DNA from: Saprospiraceae bacterium
GTDB lineage: Bacteria > Bacteroidota > Bacteroidia > Chitinophagales > Saprospiraceae
Direction: 5' to 3'
DNA length: 64,000 bases
Assembly: GCA_030729925.1 (NCBI GenBank)
Contig: JANQWK010000044.1
Coordinates: 22,637 to 86,636, forward strand
The position numbers and the translations under genes are program-made. Positions within the stretch are counted from its first letter, which is position 1, and every line of letters begins with the position of its first letter. Below, one piece after another: positions 45,654-54,388 of this stretch. Under the pieces are notes generated by a model. It was given only the letters and a program-made list of their open reading frames with translations, searched no databases and was not told the origin of the DNA.

Positions 45654-46394
45654 ATGAAAATATTGGTTTGTGTAAGCAAAACTCCCGACACTACCGCCAG
45701 AATCGCTTTCAAAGATAGCAATACGGTTTTTGACAGCAATGGAGTGCAATTTATTATGAACCCCTACGACGAGTGGTATGCCCTGGTTAGGGCAGTGGAG
45801 CTGGTGGAAGCAGGGGGAGGATCGGTGACCCTGATCAATGTAGGCAGGGAAGACAACGATACGATTCTTCGCAAGGGGTTGGCGATTGGTGCCGACGATG
45901 CCGTCCGGATAGATGCCGAGGCGGACAGTGCTTTTTTTGTGGCCAGTCAGATAGCGGCCTATGCCAAAGAACAGTCCTTTGATTTGGTTTTGCTGGGCAA
46001 GGAAACGATAGACTACAACGGATCAGAGGTAGGATCTATGCTGGCACAGCTTCTGGATATGCCTTTTGTTTCCCATGCCAGCGATATGCAGGTCTCCGGA
46101 TCTGAGGCAACCATCAGCAGAGAAATAGAGGGTGGAACCGAAGTTTTATCCGCCGCTTTGCCTTTGGTGGTTAGTGCAGCTAAGGGGCTGGCCGAGCAGC
46201 GCATCCCCAACATGAAGGGCATCATGGGCGCCAAGCGTAAGCCTTTGGCGGTCATCCCTCCGGTCGCTGTAGCAGGTCGCACCCAAACGGTTGCCTTTAG
46301 TGTGCCTGAGGCCAAGGGAGCCGTTCGGATGATAGATCCCGACAATATGGAGGAGCTGGTACGGCTCTTGCACGAAGAATCGAAAGTCATTTAA
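45654..46394 (+). CDS. etfB: electron transfer flavoprotein, beta subunit
   Basis: 246 aa, standard length. MKILVCVSKTPDTTARIAF and NPYDEWYALVRAVELVEAGGGSVTLINVG are typical, as is LVLLGKETIDYNGSEVGSMLAQLLDMPFVSHAS. With EtfA it carries electrons from acyl-CoA and other dehydrogenases to the respiratory quinone pool and binds AMP. The alpha subunit gene follows 31 nt downstream. Confidence 0.95.
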   Translation: MKILVCVSKTPDTTARIAFKDSNTVFDSNGVQFIMNPYDEWYALVRAVELVEAGGGSVTLINVGREDNDTILRKGLAIGADDAVRIDAEADSAFFVASQIAAYAKEQSFDLVLLGKETIDYNGSEVGSMLAQLLDMPFVSHASDMQVSGSEATISREIEGGTEVLSAALPLVVSAAKGLAEQRIPNMKGIMGAKRKPLAVIPPVAVAGRTQTVAFSVPEAKGAVRMIDPDNMEELVRLLHEESKVI

Positions 46395-46425
46395 ATCATT
46401 CATTTTCTTATAAAATTGTCTGATC

Positions 46426-47388
46426 ATGGTATTAGTATTTGCCGAACACCAAAACGGTCAACTCAAAAAAGCAGCCCTGGAGGCAGCTTCCTACGGGAGC
46501 AAGGCAGCTGCATTGCTGTCCACCGATTGCGCAGCTGTCGTCATCGGATCTCCTGAAAATGCGGCGCTTTTGGGGAATTATGGGGTCAAGACCGTTTATC
46601 AGATTAACGAAGAAGCGCTGAAGCATTTTGATACCCGTTTACATACAGCAGCCATAGCGCAATTGGTGCGTAGCATAGGTGCGCAGTTAGTGGTACTCAG
46701 TCATAGTGCCACAGGCAAATCCCTGCTGGGAAGCTTGTCTGTAGCCCTGGAGGCCGGATCGGTTTCAGGAGTCAACACGCTGCCCTCCATGGAAGGTGGG
46801 TTTGTCGTAGGCAAAAACGTATTTTCGGGTAAGGCTCAAGCCAAAATTGCGATCAATACAGATATAAAGGTGATTTCCCTGGCCGGCAACGCCCTGCAAC
46901 CTGAAATAACAGGTGATGCGGCGGCCTCGATCTCCACCTTCACACCGGATCTCCCGGCTGCACGGGTAAAAGTCGTCGAACAAAAAACCGTTCAGGGTAT
47001 TGTGCCGCTTCCGGAGGCAGAGCGGGTAGTGTCTGCAGGTAGAGGCGTGAAGGATCCCGGCAACTGGGGTATCATCGAAGAACTTGCAACTGAATTGGGA
47101 GCCACCACCGCATGTTCTCGACCTGTGGCCGATTCTGGCTGGAGACCTCACCACGAACACGTTGGGCAAACCGGCATCGCCATCCGCCCCAATCTCTATA
47201 TCGCGATCGGGATTTCCGGCGCCATTCAACACTTGGCGGGCGTCAACAACTCTAAAGTGATCGTAGTAATCAACAAAGATGCTGAAGCGCCATTTTTTAA
47301 AGCGGCAGACTACGGCGTCGTGGGCGACCTGTTCGATGTCGTGCCCAAGCTCACTCAGGCGATCCGGGCGTTTAAAGCAGGTGCCTGA
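46426..47388 (+). CDS. etfA: electron transfer flavoprotein, alpha subunit
   Basis: 320 aa. The C-terminal FAD domain shows VVSAGRGVKDPGNWGIIEELATELGATTACSRPVADSGWRPHHEHVGQTG and IAIGISGAIQHLAGVNNSKVIVVINKDAEAPFFKAADYGVVGDLF, the EtfA signature. It binds the FAD of the heterodimer and pairs with EtfB upstream. Confidence 0.95.
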   Translation: MVLVFAEHQNGQLKKAALEAASYGSKAAALLSTDCAAVVIGSPENAALLGNYGVKTVYQINEEALKHFDTRLHTAAIAQLVRSIGAQLVVLSHSATGKSLLGSLSVALEAGSVSGVNTLPSMEGGFVVGKNVFSGKAQAKIAINTDIKVISLAGNALQPEITGDAAASISTFTPDLPAARVKVVEQKTVQGIVPLPEAERVVSAGRGVKDPGNWGIIEELATELGATTACSRPVADSGWRPHHEHVGQTGIAIRPNLYIAIGISGAIQHLAGVNNSKVIVVINKDAEAPFFKAADYGVVGDLFDVVPKLTQAIRAFKAGA

Positions 47389-47428
47389 CGCACCGATAAT
47401 AAAAAATGGAAAAAAAGTTAAGCAGGCT

Positions 47429-47457
47429 TTTGGTTAACTTTTTTTTACTTACCTTTG
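47429..47457 (+). promoter_or_regulatory. rpsO promoter
   Basis: TTTG (47429-47432) and TACCTTTG (47450-47457) fit the Bacteroidota -33/-7 consensus with a 17-nt spacer. The ATG of rpsO is 40 nt downstream. Confidence 0.65.
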
Positions 47458-47496
47458 CGGTTCTTGAAGTGTAATTGGATAATTAACTAATTGAAA

Positions 47497-47772
47497 ATGG
47501 CGGTCTATTTGTCAAAAGCTAAAGTTGAAGAGATTTTTCAGGAACACGGCGGATCTGCTGCGAACACCGGATCAACCGAGGGCCAAATTGCTCTTTTTAC
47601 TTACAGAATCCAGGAGTTATCAAATCATTTGAAAGTGAACCACAAGGATCACTCTTGCAGGCGTACCCTGTTAACCCTGGTTGGTAAGCGAAAAAGGTTA
47701 CTAAAATATCTTGCGGACAGAGATATTCAGAAATATCGGGATTTGATTGAAAGACTCGGTATCAGAAAATAA
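47497..47772 (+). CDS. rpsO: 30S ribosomal protein S15
   Basis: 91 aa from the ATG at 47497; a TTG two codons upstream is not preferred. The family core is clear: NTGSTEGQIALFTYRIQELSNHLKVNHKDHSCRRTLLTLVGKRKRLLKYL. S15 binds 16S rRNA early in small-subunit assembly. A strong terminator follows, and pnp has its own promoter, so the classic rpsO-pnp order is kept but read-through is limited. Confidence 0.98.
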   Translation: MAVYLSKAKVEEIFQEHGGSAANTGSTEGQIALFTYRIQELSNHLKVNHKDHSCRRTLLTLVGKRKRLLKYLADRDIQKYRDLIERLGIRK

Positions 47773-47785
47773 TAGTTTCAGCAAT

Positions 47786-47824
47786 AAGAGGAAGATCTTC
47801 CTGTGAGGGTCTTCCTCTTTTTTT
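47786..47824 (+). terminator. rpsO terminator
   Basis: AAGAGGAAGA and TCTTCCTCTT form a perfect 10-bp stem, followed by a T-run of seven. Confidence 0.92.
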
Positions 47825-47849
47825 GTTTATATGCGGGCAATTGGCCTGC

Positions 47850-47880
47850 TTTGCGGACAATACGACAGTTCATACATTTC
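47850..47880 (+). promoter_or_regulatory. candidate pnp promoter
   Basis: TTTG (47850-47853) and TACATTTC (47873-47880) with a 19-nt spacer; the last base departs from TAnnTTTG. It would give pnp a leader of about 115 nt, long enough for post-transcriptional control of the kind known for pnp elsewhere. Confidence 0.45.
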
Positions 47881-48005
47881 CGAAGCCTTACACCCTGTTC
47901 GAACACTGACCTCGCTTAGTCTGTAAAGTGTCAACTCATGTCACAAACTATTTCAGTCTAACAGGGAACTGATGTAGAGCGGTTTCACATTATCAAAAAA
48001 AAATT

Positions 48006-50183
48006 ATGGGACAACAGATTCCAATTTCTACCTCCTTCGATTTGCCGGATGGTAGGACAATCACTTTAGAGACAGGAAAGCTGGCTTCGCTGGCGGATGG
48101 CGCAGTGTTGGTCAGGTTAGGTAATACCATGTTGCTGGCTACGGTAGTTTCAGCTAAAGAAGCTAAGGAGGGACAGGATTTCTTTCCGCTTTCTGTAGAT
48201 TATCAGGAGAAATTCGCCGCAGTGGGGCGCATTCCGGGCAATTTTTTCAGAAGAGAGGCCAGGTTGTCGGATTACGAGGTGTTGATCTGCCGTTTGGTGG
48301 ATCGTGCGATCCGACCTTTGTTTCCCGATGGCTACCGCAATGAGACGCAGGTGGTGATCAATTTGATTTCTGCGGATAAAGACGCGATGCCGGATGCTTT
48401 GGCTGGTTTGGCTGCTTCAGCAGCGCTGGCTGTTTCAAATATTGCGTTTGCCGGCCCCATTTCGGAGGTTCGAGTGGCGCGCATCAATGGTGAGTTTGTG
48501 ATCAACCCGGACAGACCTGCTTTGGCAGAGGCTGATCTTGCGATTATTGTGGCGGGTACGATGGATAGTGTCGTGATGGTCGAAGGAGAGTCGAAGGAGT
48601 GTGAGGAGCGAGATTTGGTAGAGGCGATTCGCATTGGACACGAAGCGATTAAGGTGCAGTGTGCAGCTCAGTTGCGATTGGCTGAAATGGTGGGTGAGAA
48701 GGCTACCGTGAAGCGTGCGGTGGCACCTAAGGCCGAAAACAAGGAAGTGGAGGCTATGGTGGCAGCTTTTGCCGAAGGCCGTCTTACTACCATCGTGGAG
48801 GCTGCTCTGGACAAACAGACCCGCAAGGATCAGTTCAAGGTGATCAAGGAGGAGTTGGTGGCTCACCTTACCGAAACCCATGGCGAGGAGTTCATGGCAG
48901 AAAATGGAGGGTTTGTAGAGGGCTACTACGATAAATTGAAGAAGAATGTGGTGCGCAATGTCGTACTGGATAAAGGCTTGCGCCTGGATGGTCGCAAGAC
49001 AGATGAGATCCGTCCGATTTGGTGCGAGGTGGATTACCTGCCTTCTACCCATGGTTCAGCATTGTTTACCCGTGGCGAGACTCAGTCGCTGACTTCGTTG
49101 ACGCTGGGTACCAAGCTGGATGAGATGATGCAGGATCACGCGCTGGATTTCCATTTCGAAAAGTTTATTTTGCATTACAATTTCCCGCCTTATTCAGTAG
49201 GTGAGGCGAGGCCGATGCGCGGACCCGGAAGAAGGGAGATTGGCCACGCGAATCTTGCTGCACGCTCTTTGCGGCAGGTGTTGCCCGATGATAATCCTTA
49301 TACGTTGCGTATTGTTTCAGATATTCTGGAGTCGAATGGTTCTTCTTCGATGGCGACGGTTTGTGCCGGCTCACTTGCTTTGATGGACGGGGGAATCCAG
49401 ATCAAAAGTCCGGTTTCAGGAATCGCTATGGGTTTGATTTCCGATGGGCAGCGCACGGCGATTTTGTCGGATATCCTCGGTGATGAGGATGCTTTGGGCG
49501 ATATGGATTTCAAGGTTACGGGTACAGAAAAAGGGATTACCGGCTGCCAGATGGATATCAAAATCGAGGGTTTGTCCTACGATTTGTTGATCGAGGCGCT
49601 GGAACAAGCGAAAAAGGGTCGTTTGCACATCTTGGAAAAGATGAAGGAGGCGATTGCCGAGCCAAGAGCAGACCTCAAACCTCATGCACCGCGTATGGTG
49701 GAGTTGATGGTAGAGAAGAGCTTTATTGGTGCGATTATCGGTCCTGGTGGCAAGGTGATTCAGGAGATCCAGGAGAAGACAAAAACGGTTATCAATATCG
49801 AAGAGGTGGGCGATAAGGGTATTGTCAATATTTCTTCTTCAAATAAGGAGGCTATTGATGCAGCGGTAGCGTGGGTGAACAGGATTACGTTTACACCTCA
49901 AATCGGTGATGTTTACCAGGCTGTAGTGAAAACGGTGATGCCGTATGGTGTTTTTGTAGATTTCAACGGCAAGAGCGGTTTGCTGCACGTGTCTGAGATT
50001 TCTCATACCCATATCGAAAAAGTAGAGGATGTTTTCAAAGAGGGTGATGATGTGAAGGTGAAGTTGATTGGCGTGGATCCCAAGACGGGTAAGTTGCGCT
50101 TGTCGCGAAAAGCACTGATCAGTAAGCCACAAAAGGGTCCCGGAGCAGGAAAGGGTAGAGATGCAGAGGACGGCGAGGAATAA
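48006..50183 (+). CDS. pnp: polyribonucleotide nucleotidyltransferase (PNPase)
   Basis: 725 aa. Phosphorolytic 3'-5' exoribonuclease of the RNA decay machinery. Two RNase PH-like halves are visible: [32 protein letters not shown] through [44 protein letters not shown], and [38 protein letters not shown] through [30 protein letters not shown]-type sequence. A KH domain ([15 protein letters not shown]) and an S1 domain ([31 protein letters not shown]) close the protein. Confidence 0.98.
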   Translation: [725 protein letters not shown]

Positions 50184-50201
50184 TTGCGCTTGAGGATACA
50201 T

Positions 50202-50256
50202 AAAAAAAGAAGCGGGGGCTGCCGGATAAACCGGACAGCCCCCGCTTTCGTTTTGG
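50202..50256. terminator. bidirectional terminator between pnp and the sugar operon
   Basis: AGCGGGGGCTG (50211-50221) and CAGCCCCCGCT (50236-50246) make an 11-bp stem, extended by CCGG/CCGG inside. A-rich sequence on the left gives TTCTTTTTTT on the minus strand, and TTTCGTTTT lies on the right, so it can stop transcripts from both sides, more strongly for the minus-strand operon. Confidence 0.88.
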
Positions 50257-50265
50257 TTGCTCGTT

Positions 50266-51138
50266 TTACAGGTTCTGCATAAAGGCAGCATCTACTTTGG
50301 CTGCTTCCAGAGAGGAGCCGTTTGGGTAGTATTCCTGCTCAACCAGCAGGTACTTCATGCCCATCTTTCGGGCTTCCGGTACGATGGCGGCATAGTCAAT
50401 CGAACCCGTCCCCAGATCTACGGAAGCATATTCGCCCGATTCCAGCGGCATTTTGCTGCGGTCTTTGACGTGAGCGAGTGTAAACCTGCCCGGGTATTGT
50501 TTCATCCAAGCCAGCGGATCCTGCCCGGCATGTACTGCCCAGTACATATCCAATTCGAAATCTACCAACTCCGGATCGGTGTTTTCCATGAGGAGTACCT
50601 GAGGAAGCTGTCCTTCGAGTTCTTTGAAGGAGTAATCGTGGTTGTGATAAGCAAAGCGAATGCCTTTTTCCTTGCATTGCTTCCCTTTTTCATTGAAGAC
50701 GTCCGCCCATTTTTTGAAATCGTCGAGACTGGATTGGGGCCCGATGTAGGGGCAAATCAGATAGTCCATACCCATTTCCAGAGCGGTGTCTATTTTGCGT
50801 TCAAAATCGGTGTTGATGTCGCAGTGAGAGGCGACCATACGCAGACCCAGATCGTCGAACAATTGCCTGCAGGCCTGTGCTTCCATGCCCCAGAGAAAAC
50901 CCTGTGGGCCTTCAAACGATTCGATCTGGGTGTAGCCGAAGGAGGCCAGGTTCTCCACAAGTGCTTTGAAACCGTTGCCCACCTGGTCTCTCAGGGTGTA
51001 CAACTGAATGCCGAAGGGGGCTTTTTGAGTAGTTTCCTGCACGGGCGGAGGGGTAGGAGCGCATTGCAGCAGCGAGGCCATACCCGTACCTGCCATCAAC
51101 CAGGCGCTATGCTGTAAAAAACTTCTTCTGTCTATCAT
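50266..51138 (-). CDS. exported TIM-barrel sugar phosphate isomerase/epimerase-like protein
   Basis: 290 aa. Twin-arginine signal at the start (MIDRRSFLQHSAWLMAG) with a possible lipobox SLLQC. The xylose-isomerase-like fold is seen in FGIQLYTLRDQVGNGF, IRFAYHNHDYSFKEL (metal-site Glu/His region), ELDMYWAVHAGQDPLAW and FTLAHVKDRSKM. These proteins epimerise, isomerise or eliminate keto sugars; in recently described 3-keto-glycoside pathways similar exported proteins cleave the oxidised glycoside. Last gene of the five-gene minus-strand operon, 11 nt after the gluconate-dehydrogenase-type subunit. Confidence 0.85.
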   Translation of the reverse strand: MIDRRSFLQHSAWLMAGTGMASLLQCAPTPPPVQETTQKAPFGIQLYTLRDQVGNGFKALVENLASFGYTQIESFEGPQGFLWGMEAQACRQLFDDLGLRMVASHCDINTDFERKIDTALEMGMDYLICPYIGPQSSLDDFKKWADVFNEKGKQCKEKGIRFAYHNHDYSFKELEGQLPQVLLMENTDPELVDFELDMYWAVHAGQDPLAWMKQYPGRFTLAHVKDRSKMPLESGEYASVDLGTGSIDYAAIVPEARKMGMKYLLVEQEYYPNGSSLEAAKVDAAFMQNL

Positions 51139-51149
51139 AGAATATTGAT

Positions 51150-51764
51150 TTATTCAGCCCAGGCGCGCTCTCCCTGGGAATAGGGAGCATTGCCATCGTA
51201 GCGTCCCGGGACAGGAAGGTGTCTAAGGGTGCGCGTCATGCCTGTTTCTGAAGTGAAAAATCCCCAGAGGGTTAACTGTTTCATCATGGTCATGTAGTGG
51301 GGCGGGGTAGGAACGAAGTCCGTACCGGCAGCTTCGGCTTCGGCTTTTCGGGCTGCATCACTTTCCTTGCGTTGGGCATTGAAATCCTTCGCAAGGGCCA
51401 GCAGACTTTCCAGAAGTGATTTTCGCTGCGCCGGGCTGCTATCCATAAAGGACATTTGATGCGTGGCAAGGGAATATTCATCGAGCGCCTTGACGCCGGC
51501 GAGAAAAGCGTCCTGTTCTGCCGGAGTATAGCAATCGGTAATCATCACTTTCATAAAAGCACCTACACCGGCCGCTTTTGCCCCCGGCGTATCGGTTTCG
51601 GGGATGATGGTCTCTGCTACCTCATCCAGCAAACGGATGATATCTGCTGTAAAAGGCCCCTCGTCTTTGGGTTCTACGGCACAACCGCTCAGGAAAACCT
51701 GTCCGCCGACTACGGATGCCCCGGTCAGTACCGCAATTGTTTTGATTAGTTCTCTTCTGTCCAT
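51150..51764 (-). CDS. gluconate 2-dehydrogenase subunit 3 family protein
   Basis: 204 aa from the ATG at 51764; the frame is open further but MDRRELIKTIAVLTGASVVGG begins a Tat-type signal with a following lipobox-like FLSGC. The body, DIIRLLDEVAETIIPETDTPGAKAAGVGAFMKVMITDCYTPAEQDAFLAGVKALD, is the known small-subunit pattern. It carries its GMC partner out through the Tat pathway. The GMC gene ends 10 nt upstream, so the two form one complex. Confidence 0.92.
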   Translation of the reverse strand: MDRRELIKTIAVLTGASVVGGQVFLSGCAVEPKDEGPFTADIIRLLDEVAETIIPETDTPGAKAAGVGAFMKVMITDCYTPAEQDAFLAGVKALDEYSLATHQMSFMDSSPAQRKSLLESLLALAKDFNAQRKESDAARKAEAEAAGTDFVPTPPHYMTMMKQLTLWGFFTSETGMTRTLRHLPVPGRYDGNAPYSQGERAWAE

Positions 51765-51774
51765 AATTTGAGGC

Positions 51775-53460
51775 TTAAAGGTTTCCTTTTTTGAGTTCTT
51801 CCACGGCAAAATTAGCTGCACGGGCGGTCATGGCCATGTAGGTAAGGGAGGGATTGACGCAGGAGGCACTGGTCATACAGGCGCCATCGGTTACAAACAC
51901 ATTTTTGCAATCCCAAACCTGGTTGTTGCCATTGAGTACAGAAGTTTTTGGATCCCTACCCATACGTGCCGTCCCCATCTCGTGGATACCCATACCCACT
52001 TCGTAGCCGTAATCGTAAGTATAAACATCCTTTATACCCGCAGCCTCCAACATTTCTGCTGCATCGTTCATCATATCTTGCCGCATTTTCTGCTCGTTGT
52101 CTTTGAGCGCTACATCCATGTCGAGTACGGGTAAGCCCCATTTGTCCGTTACATTGCGGTTGAGGGAAATTTTATTCTCGTGGTAAGGGAGCATTTCTCC
52201 AAAAGCCATAAGGTTCATGCCCCAGTTATCGCCTGGTACGCTGAGCGCTTCTTTGAGTTCGGCACCGATGGCAAACTCAGCGATTTCTACCCCGCGACCG
52301 CGACCGGCGCCACCTTGGTAGCCAAATCCGCGCACATAATCTCGCTGGTCGTTGTAAACATTTCGGAAGCGCGGCACGTAAATCCCCGTAGGTCGGCGTC
52401 CGTAGGTATAGCGATCGCTGAAACCTTCGGCCCTTCCTCCTGCACCCAGCCTGAAGTGGTGATCCATGACGTTGTGTCCGAGTTCACCGCTGCTACTGCC
52501 CAGTCCTTCCGGCCAGATATCCGTAGCCGAATTCATCAGGATCCAGGTAGAATTGAATGCCGAGGCGCAAAGGAAAACAATCTTTGCTTTGTAGTCGTAA
52601 GTCTGGTTGTCCATGGCATCCAGGATCTGTACGCCCGTTGCTTTCTGGGTATCTTTGTCGTAGTTGATCTGGGTCACAATGGAAAAAGGCCGCAGGGTGA
52701 GGTTGCCCGTTTTCATGGCAGCCGGAAGGGTAGAAGACTGTGTGCTGAAATAGGAGCCAAAAGGACAACCCCGCCAGCATTTGTTGCGGTATTGACAGTT
52801 GGTTCGACCCTCCAGCGGGGCCGTGATGTTGGCGCTTCTTCCAATAAACAGATGCCGGGATCCGCCAAAATGCTGTTTGATTTTTTCGGAGACGTGCTTT
52901 TCTACGCAGTTCATCTCCATCGCCGGAAGAAATTCGCCGTCGGGAAGGACATCCAGCCCTTCTTTGCTGCCTTGGATACCGGCGAATTTTTCGACATAAC
53001 TGTACCAGGAAGCCATATCTTCATACCGGATGGGCCAATCCACTCCGTGCCCATCTGCCAGATTGGCCTCAAAATCCCATTTGTTGAAACGGTAGCTTTG
53101 TCGTCCCCAGGTGAGCGATCGCCCCCCGACGTGGTATCCTCTGAACCAGGAAAAAGGTTTGGTTTCCGTATAAGGACATTCCTCATCTTTTACCCAGAAA
53201 TCGAGTACAGTTTCGTTGAGCGGATAGTCTCGCTTCAAGACCGGATACTTCTGGAGCATCTCCTGGGTCGGCATTAAACCCCGGTGCGGAAACTCCCAGG
53301 GGTCTTTGTTGGCATTGACATAATCCTTGATGTGCTCGATATTCCTGCCTCTTTCCAGCAGCAATACCTTTAAGCCTTTTTCGCTCAGTTCTTTGGCTGC
53401 CCAGCCTCCGCTGATTCCCGAACCGACGACAATTGCATCATATTCCATTGTGTTTGACAT
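51775..53460 (-). CDS. GMC-family FAD-dependent dehydrogenase, large subunit
   Basis: 561 aa from the ATG at 53460. FAD-binding loop VVGSGISGGWAAKELSEKGLKVLLLERG at the N-terminus. The C-terminal active-site region has IHEMGTARMGRDP (His) and SCVNPSLTYMAMTARAA (Asn/His-equivalent). Such enzymes oxidise sugar hydroxyls, often at C3 of glycosides, and pass electrons to a cytochrome. It has no signal of its own and depends on the Tat-exported subunit encoded next. A Cys-rich insertion, TNCQYRNKCWRGCPFGSYFS, resembles that of gluconate-dehydrogenase-type GMC proteins. Confidence 0.92.
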   Translation of the reverse strand: MSNTMEYDAIVVGSGISGGWAAKELSEKGLKVLLLERGRNIEHIKDYVNANKDPWEFPHRGLMPTQEMLQKYPVLKRDYPLNETVLDFWVKDEECPYTETKPFSWFRGYHVGGRSLTWGRQSYRFNKWDFEANLADGHGVDWPIRYEDMASWYSYVEKFAGIQGSKEGLDVLPDGEFLPAMEMNCVEKHVSEKIKQHFGGSRHLFIGRSANITAPLEGRTNCQYRNKCWRGCPFGSYFSTQSSTLPAAMKTGNLTLRPFSIVTQINYDKDTQKATGVQILDAMDNQTYDYKAKIVFLCASAFNSTWILMNSATDIWPEGLGSSSGELGHNVMDHHFRLGAGGRAEGFSDRYTYGRRPTGIYVPRFRNVYNDQRDYVRGFGYQGGAGRGRGVEIAEFAIGAELKEALSVPGDNWGMNLMAFGEMLPYHENKISLNRNVTDKWGLPVLDMDVALKDNEQKMRQDMMNDAAEMLEAAGIKDVYTYDYGYEVGMGIHEMGTARMGRDPKTSVLNGNNQVWDCKNVFVTDGACMTSASCVNPSLTYMAMTARAANFAVEELKKGNL

Positions 53461-53486
53461 AGGCAAAGTGTTTTCTACAACATAAT

Positions 53487-54383
53487 TTATATATCACATA
53501 TAGCCAGCGCCTGCTTGAGCGCCTGGATTTTTCCTTCGGGGCTTTCGGCACTGGGGATGAATTCCTGTGCTACATAGCCTTTGTACCCCGTTTCAAGAAT
53601 GGCTTTCATGATCGCAGGGTAGTACAACTCCTGGGTGTCGTCAATTTCATGCCTGCCGGGAACTCCCGCGGTGTGGTAGTGCCCTATCCAGGAATGGTTA
53701 TCCCGGATGGTTCGGATGATATCGCCTTCATTGATCTGCATGTGGTAAATGTCATACAGCAGCTTGAAATTCGGAGATTCCAGTCTTTTGCACAGTTCCA
53801 CTCCCCACTGAGTGCGATCCGCCATGTAATCCTTGTGGTCCACACGGCTGTTGAACAGTTCCATTTGAATGATGACCCCATGTTTTTCGGCCAAAGGCAT
53901 GATTTGTTTCAATCCCTGGACACAGTTTTTCCAGCCGGTTTCATCGTCCATCCCCCTTCGGTTGCCACTGAAGCAAATCAGGTTGGTAAATCCTGCTTCC
54001 GCCACCATTGGGATGGCTTCGGTAAAGTCTGCAATGAGCTGGGCGTGGTTGGCCGGGTCGTTCCAGCCATCGGTCAGACTGGTTTTTCCAGCCGTGTAGC
54101 ACATCGAGCAATGCAAGCCCTTTGTTTTCAACAGTCCAAAGTCTTTTGGGGCTACCAGATCAATGGCCCCCAAACCCAGTTCCAACGCCACATCGCATAG
54201 TTCCTCCAGCGTGAGAAAACCATAAGTCCAGGCGCAGACAGACTGTTTGATGTTGCCTTTTATCGGCAAACCGGTAGCTATCTGTGCCTGCAGTACCGGC
54301 GCAGATAAGGCAGCCGCAGCGGTCGTCAGGGTTGCTGCTCCCAGTTGTTTGAGTATTTTTCTTCTTTGGGTATTGTGCGACAT
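53487..54383 (-). CDS. exported hydroxypyruvate-isomerase-like TIM-barrel protein
   Basis: 298 aa. Tat signal (NTQRRKILKQLGAATLTTAAAALSAP). The barrel shows IKQSVCAWTYGFLTLEELCDVALELGLGAIDLV, VIIQMELFNSRVDHKDY, LLYDIYHMQINEGDIIRTI, WIGHYHTAGVPGRHEID and YVAQEFIPS, which places metal ligands as in hydroxypyruvate isomerase. The exported location argues against a role in glyoxylate metabolism and for action on an oxidised sugar in the periplasm. 26 nt upstream of the GMC gene and 5 nt after the MFS gene. Confidence 0.87.
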   Translation of the reverse strand: MSHNTQRRKILKQLGAATLTTAAAALSAPVLQAQIATGLPIKGNIKQSVCAWTYGFLTLEELCDVALELGLGAIDLVAPKDFGLLKTKGLHCSMCYTAGKTSLTDGWNDPANHAQLIADFTEAIPMVAEAGFTNLICFSGNRRGMDDETGWKNCVQGLKQIMPLAEKHGVIIQMELFNSRVDHKDYMADRTQWGVELCKRLESPNFKLLYDIYHMQINEGDIIRTIRDNHSWIGHYHTAGVPGRHEIDDTQELYYPAIMKAILETGYKGYVAQEFIPSAESPEGKIQALKQALAICDI

Positions 54384-54388
54384 AAGCG

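Noticed and set aside
52180..53277. 365-aa plus-strand ORF
   Set aside because: Antisense to the GMC dehydrogenase gene, with no family motif and low-complexity basic composition typical of a shadow frame.
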